From: Dysgonomonas sp. PF1-14
Lineage (GTDB): Bacteria > Bacteroidota > Bacteroidia > Bacteroidales > Dysgonomonadaceae
Direction: 5' to 3'
Assembly: GCF_029892965.1 (NCBI RefSeq)
Contig: NZ_JARXWN010000002.1
Span: forward strand, 62,001-126,000
Length of the DNA: 64,000 bases
In this document: piece after piece, positions 35,258 through 45,428 of the stretch
How the letters are laid out: every line of letters begins with the position of its first letter
Position numbering within the stretch: position 1 is the first letter of the stretch
Translations under genes and position numbers: made by a program
Notes under the pieces: model-generated
The model's database searches: none
The model's input: the letters and a program-made list of their open reading frames with translations, nothing else
What the model was told of the DNA's origin: nothing

Positions 35258-36697
35258 ATGAAGAAAATACTGTGTACGTGTCTCATTCTTTGCTTTTCCT
35301 CCATCAACTATATACAATCGCAGGTGTATGACAAAAACTGCTATTTCGGATTTACGTTTGAAGTTAGCAAAAATCCCAACTGGGGATACGGTGAACTGGT
35401 AATAACCGAAATAGAGCCATACTCTCCTGCCGAAAAGACAGGTATAAAAGTCGGCGACATCATTATGGAAATAGACAGTAAAGCCACATACCTGAGAGAC
35501 AACCAGACAATTGCACACTGGCTATTCGATAATATGTATGTTCCTACGGTAAACTTCACTATCAGAAACATGAATACTTATTTTAAGGAATATACGCTGA
35601 CGCGTGAATGTATTGCAACTAACTCGGTGAATGAAAGGCAACTATCGGAAATATTTTCATTCTACAGCCTCGAAAACACGAATCGCCGTACATTCTCACT
35701 GCCTTTGGAAGTAGAACCTAACAAGGATGTAGACTATACAGATTATCATTCTTTCGATTTCTATACCGATGGGAATCCCGTTCCGGCAATAGATACGGAA
35801 ATAACTGCCCTACTGGAACAAGACCTGATAGCGAAAGGATTGGTGCGCGACACCTCCGATCCCGACATTGTAGTACAGGTATATTACAGCTACGGACCTA
35901 ATCCTAAATTCACAGGATTGGACAACCCAAACTATGCTCCGGGCACATGGCGCTACGACAGCCAGAAACAACAACTCGTACTGCTGCCTATTTTCGACCC
36001 GAAGGAACGGAATAAAGAAAAGGCCGGACAGTTTATCGTGGAATTCGGATTCAGTTTTTATGATCGCAAATACATCGACACCAACAAGCTGACCCAGATA
36101 TGGGATTGTAATATAAAAGACTACATGTCTTCTCAATATACATTGGACGAATATATAAGGCTGCATACCCCGCTTATGCTGAAACAGTTTCCGTTCGCCA
36201 TAGCCAAAAGTGAGGCGACCTACAGAGTCGACCTCAATAAGTACAATTATACAGGGATGCATTTTGATGCTGACGACCTGACTACCGTAAAAGACGTGGA
36301 TATGGACTCTCCAGCCTTTCGTGCCGGAATACGTCCGGGATATGTAATAAAAAAACTGAATAACAAAAAGTTCGAACATACGAAGGAAAGCCTGTCCGAT
36401 GCTTATAAGCGTTTTATATCGGAAACAATGGTGTACCGCGATCAGGCTACCCTGTTTACTAATGCCGACGGATATGCAGATTGCATGTTCTGGAATACTG
36501 CATACTATAGCGACATAAACAAGGCATTCAACAAGTCAGATTATCAGACTCACTTTTCATATCTGTACGACTTCGAAAAGTATATAAATAGCAAAAATGA
36601 CAACAAAATAGAAATTGAAGCATGGACCGGTATGCAGCTTCGCCGCTTCACCATTACCCCACAGATACGTAAATCAATCGCAGTAAAAGCCTTATAA
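35258..36697 (+). CDS. Exported protein with two PDZ domains and a DUF4136-like centre
   Basis: A 479-residue exported protein; signal peptide residues 1-21 (cut near IQSQ). A PDZ domain lies at about 25-110 (YGELVITEIEPYSPAEKTGIKVGDIIMEIDSKAT) and a second at about 350-405 (TTVKDVDMDSPAFRAGIRPGYVIKKLNNKKFEH). The middle, about 135-330, with FYTDGNPVPAIDTEITALLEQDLIAKGLVRDTSDPDIVVQVYYSYG, resembles DUF4136 lipoprotein domains. There is no protease or peptidase domain, so the PDZ modules most likely serve binding in the periplasm. The gene stands alone between two palindrome clusters. Confidence 0.85.
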   Translation: MKKILCTCLILCFSSINYIQSQVYDKNCYFGFTFEVSKNPNWGYGELVITEIEPYSPAEKTGIKVGDIIMEIDSKATYLRDNQTIAHWLFDNMYVPTVNFTIRNMNTYFKEYTLTRECIATNSVNERQLSEIFSFYSLENTNRRTFSLPLEVEPNKDVDYTDYHSFDFYTDGNPVPAIDTEITALLEQDLIAKGLVRDTSDPDIVVQVYYSYGPNPKFTGLDNPNYAPGTWRYDSQKQQLVLLPIFDPKERNKEKAGQFIVEFGFSFYDRKYIDTNKLTQIWDCNIKDYMSSQYTLDEYIRLHTPLMLKQFPFAIAKSEATYRVDLNKYNYTGMHFDADDLTTVKDVDMDSPAFRAGIRPGYVIKKLNNKKFEHTKESLSDAYKRFISETMVYRDQATLFTNADGYADCMFWNTAYYSDINKAFNKSDYQTHFSYLYDFEKYINSKNDNKIEIEAWTGMQLRRFTITPQIRKSIAVKAL

Positions 36698-36750
36698 ACC
36701 TGACATAGTTTCTCTGTCCCACAGAGAGCAGGGCTGTTAAGCTTTATGAG

Positions 36751-36913
36751 TTGCCACGCCTTTTAAGGCGTGGGTTTGAAGTAACCGCTAAGAAGACTTT
36801 AGTCAAAACTGTTTGACTCTTTAGATTCTTTGAAACAACGTTCAGCGGAGCTAATTCGGCTAAAGCCATTTCACGATTATCAGACTTGTTCCTCCACTCG
36901 AAAGTGGGGGCAA
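36751..36913. repeat. TTGCC...GGCAA palindrome cluster, copy 2 (reverse, with insertion)
   Basis: Reverse orientation: TTGCCACGCCTTTTAAGGCG at the left, GACTTTAGTC, then a stretch GAAACAACGTTCAGCGGAG that resembles the segment at 10702-10735, GGCTAAAGCC, and CCTCCACTCGAAAGTGGGGG ending in CAA. It lies in the 409-base gap between the PDZ gene and the ABC-F gene; the rest of that gap is a promoter-like box and leader. Confidence 0.82.
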
Positions 36914-36917
36914 TTGA

Positions 36918-38720
<1,803 letters not shown>

Positions 38721-38853
38721 TAACGACTAAATTTATATACATAAAAGAATGAGGACTGGTAAAGTCCTTATTCTTTTTATAGGCATATCTGCATTATTTC
38801 AAGACTGGTTTATCTATAGTTTGCATCAGATCAGATCTGGCAAGGATATATTT

Positions 38854-38984
38854 AGTAACTGTTTAAATTTGAGCGAAAAAATCTCATATAACTATTTCTT
38901 ATTATTCTTTGGCTCTTATTTTTATTCTTTCTTCTCTATTTTCTACTTTCCACTCTTGGTTTAGCACGCTAAACCTGCGAAGTA
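38854..38984. mobile_element. MITE copy 2, one end only (reverse orientation)
   Basis: Begins with the terminal repeat AGTAACTGTTTAAATTTGA (38854-38872) and follows the reverse complement of copy 1 closely up to and past the central palindrome GGTTTAGCACGCTAAACC (38958-38975). The other half is missing. The conserved palindrome has loop AC where copy 1, read in the same direction, has CC. Confidence 0.85.
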
Positions 38985-39162
38985 AAAGTTAAAATAAACA
39001 ATAAGTATATCTATCGACGAGATCAAGCAAATCAGATTACAGATACTTCCGCCATATTATCATAAAATTGATTATCTCAGTACTTATTAGTAGAATACAC
39101 AAAAATCCCGCTACAGGATTAATTTTAACATAATAATTTTTAATTATTACATTATCTATATA

Positions 39163-39421
39163 TATATTTGCAACACGAAACGAAAAATGTGTTATATTTA
39201 CACAATACGAGCAGACTCAAACAAATAAAAAAACATTTCAAAAAATATATATTACTTTTTCAGCAAAGAATATATCAAGGAGGAGTTATTCAAAGGTGTT
39301 CTGGGCATTAAAAACCTCCAATCACCAAGTAAGGTTCAGACTTTTTACTAATCTTACAAATTCATAAATTTGCTTGTGAAAGTTAATCTTGATTCATCTG
39401 GTTTTTGGACATAGCTCCTCC
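39163..39421 (+). other. Orphan promoter box followed by an inverted repeat, no gene
   Basis: The 747-base gap between the ABC-F gene and serB has, beyond the MITE half, a TATATTTG box (39163-39170) pointing into sequence with no open frame. An 11-base pair of arms, GGAGGAGTTAT (39279-39289) and ATAGCTCCTCC (39411-39421), would close a roughly 140-base structure with one G-T pair. I found no T-tract terminator. This may be a small RNA or nothing. Confidence 0.25.
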
Positions 39422-39467
39422 GAGATATTATACCCAGTCATTCTAAAAATAGTAAATACCGATCAGC

Positions 39468-40688
39468 TTATTCTTCTCCCACAAGCATCGAGTCTCTGTA
39501 TCCTAAAAAGTACAGAATACCATCGAGCCCCACAGTCGACAGGGATTGTTTTGCATTCTCTTTCACTTTCGGTTTAGCATGGAATGCAATACCAAGACCG
39601 GCAATACCAAGCATCGGCAAATCGTTGGCTCCATCTCCTACTGCCACCGTCTGGCGCATATCTACTTTCTCTACCTGAGCCAACAGACGCAGCAATTCGG
39701 CTTTGCGTTTGCCATCAACAATGTCGCCCAGATAATTTCCGGTCAGCTTACCGTTCTCTATTTCAAGCTCATTGGCATATACGTAATCGAATCCGTATTT
39801 ATCTTTGAGATAATTACCAAAATAGGTAAATCCTCCGGACAATATGGCGAGCTTATAGCCCCCCTTCTTCAATATACGGATAAGGCGGGTCATACCTTCG
39901 GTTATAGGAAGGCTCTCGGCAATTTCTTTCATCACCGACTCGTCCAATCCTTTCAGCAGGCTTACACGCTTTTTGAAACTCTCTGAAAAGTCAATTTCCC
40001 CACGCATTGCTGATTCTGTGATTGCTTTCACTTCGTCCCCTACCCCTGCGCGCTCGGCCAGTTCGTCGATCACTTCGGTTTGTATCAGGGTAGAATCCAT
40101 ATCGAAACATACAAGACGGCGCATACGGCGATACATGCTCTCTACCTGAAAGGCAATATCTATACCATGCTCATCGGCAAGTTGCATGAAGTCGTGCTTC
40201 AATAACTGCACATCATCAACCATACCTCTGATAGCCATTTCGATACATGAACGGCTCGGACGGTTTTCCGATTCTAATGGGACACGTCCTGTAAGACGGG
40301 TTATTTTTTCTATGTTGAGCTTATATTTCTGACTAATACGAGCCACTGCTGATATCTGCGTAGGGGTCAGTTTACGTCCCAGCATGGTGACTATATAGCG
40401 GTTTTTGGTTCCCTGCATACATACCCAACGGGTATATTCTTCCTTACTGATAGGGGAAAAGCGTATGATCACACCTAGATCTGTGGCCTTAAACAGCAGG
40501 GCTTTTATAACCTCTCCGGCATTCTCTGCCTCAAACATTATGGCTAATGATAATGAGTGATGTATATTCGCCTGACCTATATCTAATATATTAGCATCGT
40601 GAGCAGCCAATACTGCTGTCAGGGCAGCCGTAACGCCCGGCTTGTCCTCTCCGGACAGACTAGCTAATATTATTTCTGAATCTTCCAT
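39468..40688 (-). CDS. serB: Phosphoserine phosphatase SerB with N-terminal ACT domains
   Basis: A 406-residue enzyme making serine from phosphoserine. Residues 1-85 and about 95-180 are two ACT-like regulatory domains (GEDKPGVTAALTAVLAAHDANILDIGQANIHHSLSLAI). The HAD phosphatase domain has motif I DMDST with nucleophile Asp196 and Asp198, motif II ILSGGFTYF and motif III/IV VGDGANDLPML. The ACT extension suggests feedback by amino acids. It is the last gene of the pyrE-SRPBCC-argH-serB operon, 32 bases after argH. Confidence 0.96.
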   Translation of the reverse strand: MEDSEIILASLSGEDKPGVTAALTAVLAAHDANILDIGQANIHHSLSLAIMFEAENAGEVIKALLFKATDLGVIIRFSPISKEEYTRWVCMQGTKNRYIVTMLGRKLTPTQISAVARISQKYKLNIEKITRLTGRVPLESENRPSRSCIEMAIRGMVDDVQLLKHDFMQLADEHGIDIAFQVESMYRRMRRLVCFDMDSTLIQTEVIDELAERAGVGDEVKAITESAMRGEIDFSESFKKRVSLLKGLDESVMKEIAESLPITEGMTRLIRILKKGGYKLAILSGGFTYFGNYLKDKYGFDYVYANELEIENGKLTGNYLGDIVDGKRKAELLRLLAQVEKVDMRQTVAVGDGANDLPMLGIAGLGIAFHAKPKVKENAKQSLSTVGLDGILYFLGYRDSMLVGEE

Positions 40689-40720
40689 AACAAGACAATG
40701 TAGTTATAATATATGGTAGT

Positions 40721-42061
40721 TTAATTGACGGAATCCAACAAGGCCTTCTCTGCAGATGACACTCTATCGAATCCAAACTGATTTATAATTTGTTGCTTCA
40801 AGATATCTATCTGATCATTGCATAAGTTGCCGATACTTCCTTCGTGCGTATGCTGCACTTTTTTATCATGGGCGAAGTTCCCCTTCTCTATCTCCAGACC
40901 GACCTGCTTGTAAGCATCCCTGAAAGGAACTCCCTGCAATACCAGGCGGTTTACTTCTTCTACACTGAATATAAGCAAGTACTTAGGATCATCGAGTATA
41001 TTTTCGTTAATCTTCACTTCGCTCATCATCCTATTTACCATTTGCAGGCAATCGTTCATCTCTTCGAATGACGGGATAAATTGTTCCTTTATTACCTGTA
41101 GGTCACGAAAATAACCGGAAGGAAGATTGTTGATAATCAGCGTTATATCGTTAGGCAAAGCCTGTAACTTATTACACTTAGCGCGTGTAAGCTCAAATAC
41201 ATCCGGATTTTTCTTATGAGGCATGATGCTGGAACCTGTAGTATATTCGTCCGGAAGCTTTATAAACCCAAAGTTCTGGCTATTGTACAGACAAGCATCA
41301 TAAGACAATTTAGATAACGTTCCGGCAATAGAAGCGATAGCAAAAGAAACTATACGCTCAGTCTTTCCCCGCCCCATTTGGGCATAGACTACATTGTAGT
41401 CCATCGAGTCGAAACCGAGCAGATCGGTTGTCATTTGCCTGTTCAATGGAAAAGAAGAGCCATATCCGGCTGCCGAACCTAAGGGGTTTCGATTGCAAAT
41501 CTTATACGCAGCTAAAAGCAGTTGCAAGTCATCTACAAGACTCTCGGCATAAGCGCCGAACCACAGACCGAAGGATGACGGCATAGCTATCTGCAAATGT
41601 GTATATCCGGGAATAAGTACATCTTTATATTTCTCACTCTGGAGAAGCAATGTATCTATTAGTTTGGATACGCTATCGGTAAGCATCTGTATCTGGTCGC
41701 GGGTAAACAGCTTTAGATCGACCAATACTTGGTCGTTTCTCGAACGGCCGCTATGTATCTTTTTCCCCACATCTCCCAGCTTGCGGGTAAGTATAAGCTC
41801 TACCTGAGAGTGAACGTCTTCTATACCTTCTTCGATAAAGAATTTCCCTTCAACTGCTATCTGATATATAGCTTTCAGCTCCTTCAACAATATGGACAAT
41901 TCATCCTTAGTGAGCAAGCCTATAGACTCTAACATTGTTATGTGTGCCATAGAGCCCAAAACGTCATAAGGGGCAAGATATACATCCATGTCCCTGTCGC
42001 GTCCTACTGTATAAGATTCAACATCTTTATTTACCTGAACACTCTTTTCCCAAAGTTTCAT
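40721..42061 (-). CDS. argH: Argininosuccinate lyase
   Basis: A 446-residue fumarase/aspartase superfamily enzyme that splits argininosuccinate into arginine and fumarate. Key motifs: HSGRSRNDQV (about 101-110), PGYTHLQIAMP with the catalytic His, and the mobile signature loop TTGSSIMPHKKNPDVFE with the catalytic Ser. The length is typical. It lies 7 bases after an SRPBCC gene. Other arginine genes are not nearby, so its position in a pyrimidine/serine operon is a local arrangement. Confidence 0.95.
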   Translation of the reverse strand: MKLWEKSVQVNKDVESYTVGRDRDMDVYLAPYDVLGSMAHITMLESIGLLTKDELSILLKELKAIYQIAVEGKFFIEEGIEDVHSQVELILTRKLGDVGKKIHSGRSRNDQVLVDLKLFTRDQIQMLTDSVSKLIDTLLLQSEKYKDVLIPGYTHLQIAMPSSFGLWFGAYAESLVDDLQLLLAAYKICNRNPLGSAAGYGSSFPLNRQMTTDLLGFDSMDYNVVYAQMGRGKTERIVSFAIASIAGTLSKLSYDACLYNSQNFGFIKLPDEYTTGSSIMPHKKNPDVFELTRAKCNKLQALPNDITLIINNLPSGYFRDLQVIKEQFIPSFEEMNDCLQMVNRMMSEVKINENILDDPKYLLIFSVEEVNRLVLQGVPFRDAYKQVGLEIEKGNFAHDKKVQHTHEGSIGNLCNDQIDILKQQIINQFGFDRVSSAEKALLDSVN

Positions 42062-42068
42062 TTAGCTA

Positions 42069-42509
42069 TTATCCGATTGTTCCTTTATCTAATATCTTAT
42101 TGTAAGGTAACGCAGCAAGGCTGTCCGCCACTTTATCCAACCCGGCCTGCAATGGCTTCGACACCATTGGTTTCAAGAAAGGATTCAGATCGGCATGTAC
42201 GGTAAGTTTCATCTTTGTTTCTCCGTTATTATCCGGTAAAAGCTGAATCCACATATTTACTCCAAAAGGCAGCTGCTCTGCCTGAAACTTGATTGTCTTA
42301 TTAGGCTCTCTTTCTACAACTACAAACCTTATTTTCCCGATAGGATCTACTGTCACTGTACAGGAATCCGAATCGAAACTAAAGTCTTTGATTTTATCTT
42401 GTGGGATTCTTTCTTTTGCCAGTTCCAGATTATTCAGGTCTGAAAGCACTGCATATACATCCGTATCGGTATACGGTATAGTTTTTACTTCACTAAAAAA
42501 TTCTGTCAT
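42069..42509 (-). CDS. SRPBCC (START-like) family protein
   Basis: A 146-residue cytosolic protein with the polyketide-cyclase/START-like fold: beta strand FFSEVKTIPYTDTDVYAVLSDLNNLE at the N-terminus, a central antiparallel sheet (IGKIRFVVVEREPNKTIKFQAE) and a long C-terminal helix (LQAGLDKVADSLAALPYNK). Such proteins bind hydrophobic ligands; no specific function is known. It sits 15 bases after pyrE and 7 bases before argH, within the operon. Confidence 0.85.
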   Translation of the reverse strand: MTEFFSEVKTIPYTDTDVYAVLSDLNNLELAKERIPQDKIKDFSFDSDSCTVTVDPIGKIRFVVVEREPNKTIKFQAEQLPFGVNMWIQLLPDNNGETKMKLTVHADLNPFLKPMVSKPLQAGLDKVADSLAALPYNKILDKGTIG

Positions 42510-42524
42510 AATATCTTTATCCGC

Positions 42525-43154
42525 TTATTTCCAATCGGCAGGAGCTTTTCTCCACTCTTGCAATGTCTCAAGATCGGACTCGGCTATATAATCTATACGT
42601 AAAGCCTCTTCTAATACTGCATCGTAGTTTGTTAACGTCAGTAGTTCTACTCCGGCTTGGCTAAACTTCTCGGTAGCTATAGGAAAACCATAGGTGAAAT
42701 TCGCCACCATTCCTATGACCTCCGAACTGTCGCGGCGAATAGCGTCTACTGCTTTCAGGCTACTAGAGCCTGTAGAAACAAGGTCTTCAACAACAACTAC
42801 TTTGCTTCCCGGCTTCAATTCTCCTTCGATCAGGTTTTCGAGACCATGATCTTTCGGAGTAGCACGTATATATACGAAGGGTAATCCTAAAGCATCTGCG
42901 ACCAATGCACCGGGAGCTATAGCCCCTGTAGCGACCCCTGCGATAGCATCTACTGCGGGGAAGTGCTCTATAATAAGCCTGGAGAGTTCTATCTTAATAA
43001 AAGTGCGTATCTTAGGATAAGATATCAACTTTCTATTATCACAATAAATAGGCGATTTCCAACCCGAAGCCCATGTAAAAGGGTTAGAGGGCTGCAATTT
43101 GATGGCCCTGATACTAAGAAGCTTTTCGGCAGTCAGTTTTTCTAAAGTGCTCAT
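42525..43154 (-). CDS. pyrE: Orotate phosphoribosyltransferase
   Basis: A 209-residue PRTase of de novo pyrimidine synthesis, converting orotate and PRPP to OMP. The PRPP-binding loop VVVVEDLVSTGSSS (about 118-131) is the family signature, and IYCDNRKLISYP near residue 36 contacts orotate. The start at 43154 gives a normal N-terminus MSTLEKLTAEKLLS. First gene of the operon with an SRPBCC protein, argH and serB; a TATATTTG box lies 43 bases upstream. Confidence 0.95.
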   Translation of the reverse strand: MSTLEKLTAEKLLSIRAIKLQPSNPFTWASGWKSPIYCDNRKLISYPKIRTFIKIELSRLIIEHFPAVDAIAGVATGAIAPGALVADALGLPFVYIRATPKDHGLENLIEGELKPGSKVVVVEDLVSTGSSSLKAVDAIRRDSSEVIGMVANFTYGFPIATEKFSQAGVELLTLTNYDAVLEEALRIDYIAESDLETLQEWRKAPADWK

Positions 43155-43196
43155 ATTTATCTATTCTAAATAACAACAATCAATATTATTTGCCTA

Positions 43197-43204
43197 CAAA
43201 TATA
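43197..43204 (-). promoter_or_regulatory. Putative -7 promoter element (TATATTTG) of the pyrE operon
   Basis: TATATTTG on the minus strand, 43 bases before pyrE. The next 20 bases upstream lack a TTTG -33 box. Confidence 0.5.
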
Positions 43205-43274
43205 CAATTAATAGGCAGAATAAAAGAAATTATAGCAGAAAGAAAATGTGTTTTTTTGCTGGAGGTATATAAGG

Positions 43275-43310
43275 CAAAGGGATTTGTCTTATGATAGACA
43301 AATCCCTTTG
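43275..43310. other. Strong perfect hairpin in the pyrE upstream region
   Basis: CAAAGGGATTTGTC (43275-43288) and GACAAATCCCTTTG (43297-43310) form a perfect 14-bp stem with an 8-base loop. The word TACAAAGGGAT (minus strand) occurs at the hairpin arm and again about 70 bases upstream. There is no T tract on either side, so this is not a standard terminator; it could be an RNA element in a long pyrE leader or a DNA-binding site. The rest of 43205-43553 shows no gene that I can support. Confidence 0.5.
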
Positions 43311-43553
43311 TATAGAAAAGTCGTATTGGTGGATATAGCCGAAACTCCGTAAAACAGGATTTGAGCGCTTCGATCCCTTTGTAATCCACTGTGCTATGCA
43401 ACCCGGAGGTGTGGCCCGCCATTAGAATCAAAAGCTTGTCTCGGATATTTTATTAATTGATGAGCTTCCCAATCGACCAACACGACTTAGAACTAGCTTT
43501 TTATTTCTTTATATCAAATTTACGCAAAACTATCGAACTATGCAAATATAGGA

Positions 43554-43712
43554 TCAATATTTTATAGACTTTTGTTTTGTGCTGCATCCGCATTTTGAAC
43601 ATCCGCAACTGCCTTTTTGTTCAGTTTTGGAGAAGAAAAAACCGTATATTTTATAAATAACTATCAGCGCCACCGATAGTCCTACTAATGCAACTATTAT
43701 TTCTTGAAACAT
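43554..43712 (-). CDS. FeoB-associated Cys-rich membrane protein
   Basis: A 52-residue protein from ATG 43712 (MFQEIIVALVGLSVALIVIYKIY); an ATG 30 bases earlier would add a charged tail and is less likely. One membrane helix (about residues 4-23) is followed by a cysteine cluster SCGCSKCGCS. This matches the small FeoB-associated Cys-rich membrane proteins found beside ferrous-iron transporter genes. Here the feoAB gene is on the same strand but more than 5 kb upstream, with SusD and SusC between. It probably helps FeoB in iron uptake (family inference). Confidence 0.82.
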   Translation of the reverse strand: MFQEIIVALVGLSVALIVIYKIYGFFFSKTEQKGSCGCSKCGCSTKQKSIKY

Positions 43713-43793
43713 CTTTATTTCCTTTCTTTTTACTGAGATCAAAGTTATGCAATTATATCGAAAAAGGGCGTTAATGAAGGGTTAAAAGAAATA

Positions 43794-43825
43794 AAAAGCC
43801 TCCAAATTCAGGATTTGGAGGCTTT
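43794..43825 (-). terminator. Rho-independent terminator of the SusC/SusD operon
   Basis: AAAAGCCTCCAAAT (43794-43807) pairs with ATTTGGAGGCTTTT (43812-43825), a perfect 14-bp stem with a 4-base loop. On the minus strand it is followed by TTTATTTC and comes 24 bases after the susD-like stop. Confidence 0.85.
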
Positions 43826-43849
43826 TGGTTAATATAGATATATTCTCTA

Positions 43850-45412
43850 TTAATTAGATGGTTGCGGCAATACTGATAACGTATTATAGTCTGTTTCAAG
43901 TCGTGGAGTACTCCAAACCCATCCGTTATTTGCATCTGTTGCTATCTTAACAGCCAAATCTGAAATAAAGCTACCGCCAGTCGCTCTATCGGCTCTGGAG
44001 ACAGGACGATTCGTCCTTTTCAAATCAAACCAATCGAATCCTTCCCCCCAAAGTTCAATAGTACGATATTTCCATATCTCTTCTAACAAATCCTGTCCGG
44101 TGTTAGTCGTATTATAATTTGGATCACGACCACTTGTTTTGTTCAATGCGATCATCAGCTTTTGAGCATCTGCATCTTTAGATGGATTCTGACGAACGAG
44201 TGCTTCGGCTTCTATCAGATACATCTCAGAAGATCTGAAGTGACAGGTATTACCTACACCCGGTAAGTCATTCGCCTGAATCTTAAAATGCATATAATTA
44301 TATGTTATGGCATTTGACGGAAGTTTTGAATATGCAGATCTGATCTTTGCATCTACAACTTTCCCTGCTTCTGTTTTCACATTGATTTCACTTGGAGGAG
44401 TTGTCGCATCCCCCGGATAATACCACCAGTTGCGTCTCACGTCAGTCTCAGGTATTTGGGCATATAATTCTTTAGGAATACACATTGGATAAAGCCTTAC
44501 TATGGAACCAGATGAATTATAAGCTATATATGACTGATAAGAATAATAGTAGAGATTCTGTTCTGAACCGCCATAAGATCCCCATATCCATTCGCTTGTA
44601 GGGTCTGAGAAACCAGCCAGCATCTCTCCATTACTCATTAAAGGGTAGTCTGCTCTCGCCGCAGCAGCCATCGTAGCTGCTGTTGCAAAATCTTCGCGCG
44701 TCAAAGCCGCACGAGCGTAAATCGCACGAGCTGCATTAATAGTCATGTCATAAAACTCACTACTTCCTTTTTTTGATTCACCAAAATAGATTATCGCCTG
44801 ATCCAAATCTTTGTACACTCGATCATACGTTTCTTTTAGTGTAGAGAACGGCATATCATTCTCTGTAACAGACTCTAAGCGAAGAATCATTCCTTGAGAG
44901 GTTCCTCCATTACTATCACTCCAACGCTTACAATATAGTTGCGAAAGCATAAAATAACTATATGCTCTATACGTTAAGGCTCTGGCTTTTATCTCTTTCT
45001 TATCCTCTTCCGAACCTTCTGCAGCATCCACATAATCCAATATTGTATTTGCATCTCCGATCAGGCGATAATAATAATACCATGGATAGTACAAATAAAT
45101 ACTGGTAAGATTGGTCATGTACTGTTGATTAATGATTGCAGCCCATCCTGGAAGATCTTTCACAAAGTTGTTCCCAGGATATTCTCCATACCAAAGTTTT
45201 ATAGTACCCTCACCGTTAAGCCCCTGACTACCAAGATACTGCTTAGCTGTCAGCAAATTCAAACCATTTACGGCAAAGTATGCGTATTCTGTTGTACTGA
45301 ATACAACTTCTTTAGCGACTGTATCATATGGGTCTGTATTTAACGAATTATTACACGAAGGGTATAATAACCCAACACATACAACAAGTATTATGTATAT
45401 ATATTTTTTCAT
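43850..45412 (-). CDS. RagB/SusD family outer-membrane lipoprotein
   Basis: A 520-residue surface lipoprotein; signal peptide ending LLYPSC with Cys20. The SusD fold is shown by the helical TPR-like region (about 80-250: YPWYYYYRLIGDANTILDYVDAAEGSEEDKKEIKARALTYRAYSYFMLSQLYC) and the C-terminal signature LLEEIWKYRTIELWGEGFDWFDLKRTNRPVSR. SusD proteins close over the SusC barrel and capture glycans or peptides. The two genes are 16 bases apart. No glycoside hydrolase, sulfatase or peptidase gene is adjacent, so the ligand is unknown. Confidence 0.96.
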   Translation of the reverse strand: MKKYIYIILVVCVGLLYPSCNNSLNTDPYDTVAKEVVFSTTEYAYFAVNGLNLLTAKQYLGSQGLNGEGTIKLWYGEYPGNNFVKDLPGWAAIINQQYMTNLTSIYLYYPWYYYYRLIGDANTILDYVDAAEGSEEDKKEIKARALTYRAYSYFMLSQLYCKRWSDSNGGTSQGMILRLESVTENDMPFSTLKETYDRVYKDLDQAIIYFGESKKGSSEFYDMTINAARAIYARAALTREDFATAATMAAAARADYPLMSNGEMLAGFSDPTSEWIWGSYGGSEQNLYYYSYQSYIAYNSSGSIVRLYPMCIPKELYAQIPETDVRRNWWYYPGDATTPPSEINVKTEAGKVVDAKIRSAYSKLPSNAITYNYMHFKIQANDLPGVGNTCHFRSSEMYLIEAEALVRQNPSKDADAQKLMIALNKTSGRDPNYNTTNTGQDLLEEIWKYRTIELWGEGFDWFDLKRTNRPVSRADRATGGSFISDLAVKIATDANNGWVWSTPRLETDYNTLSVLPQPSN

Positions 45413-45428
45413 ATTCTCAGTATTTTTA

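Noticed and set aside
38749-38964. A 71-codon frame after the ABC-F gene
   Set aside because: Most of it lies in the MITE half copy and its sequence is hydrophobic by AT-rich composition only.
43310-43430. tRNA-like words (gctcaaatcc) on the minus strand
   Set aside because: The spacing between the D-arm-like and T-arm-like words is too short for a cloverleaf and no acceptor stem pairs.
43186-43431. An 81-codon minus-strand frame upstream of pyrE
   Set aside because: It spans a perfect hairpin and the pyrE promoter box, has no family likeness and no good start context.
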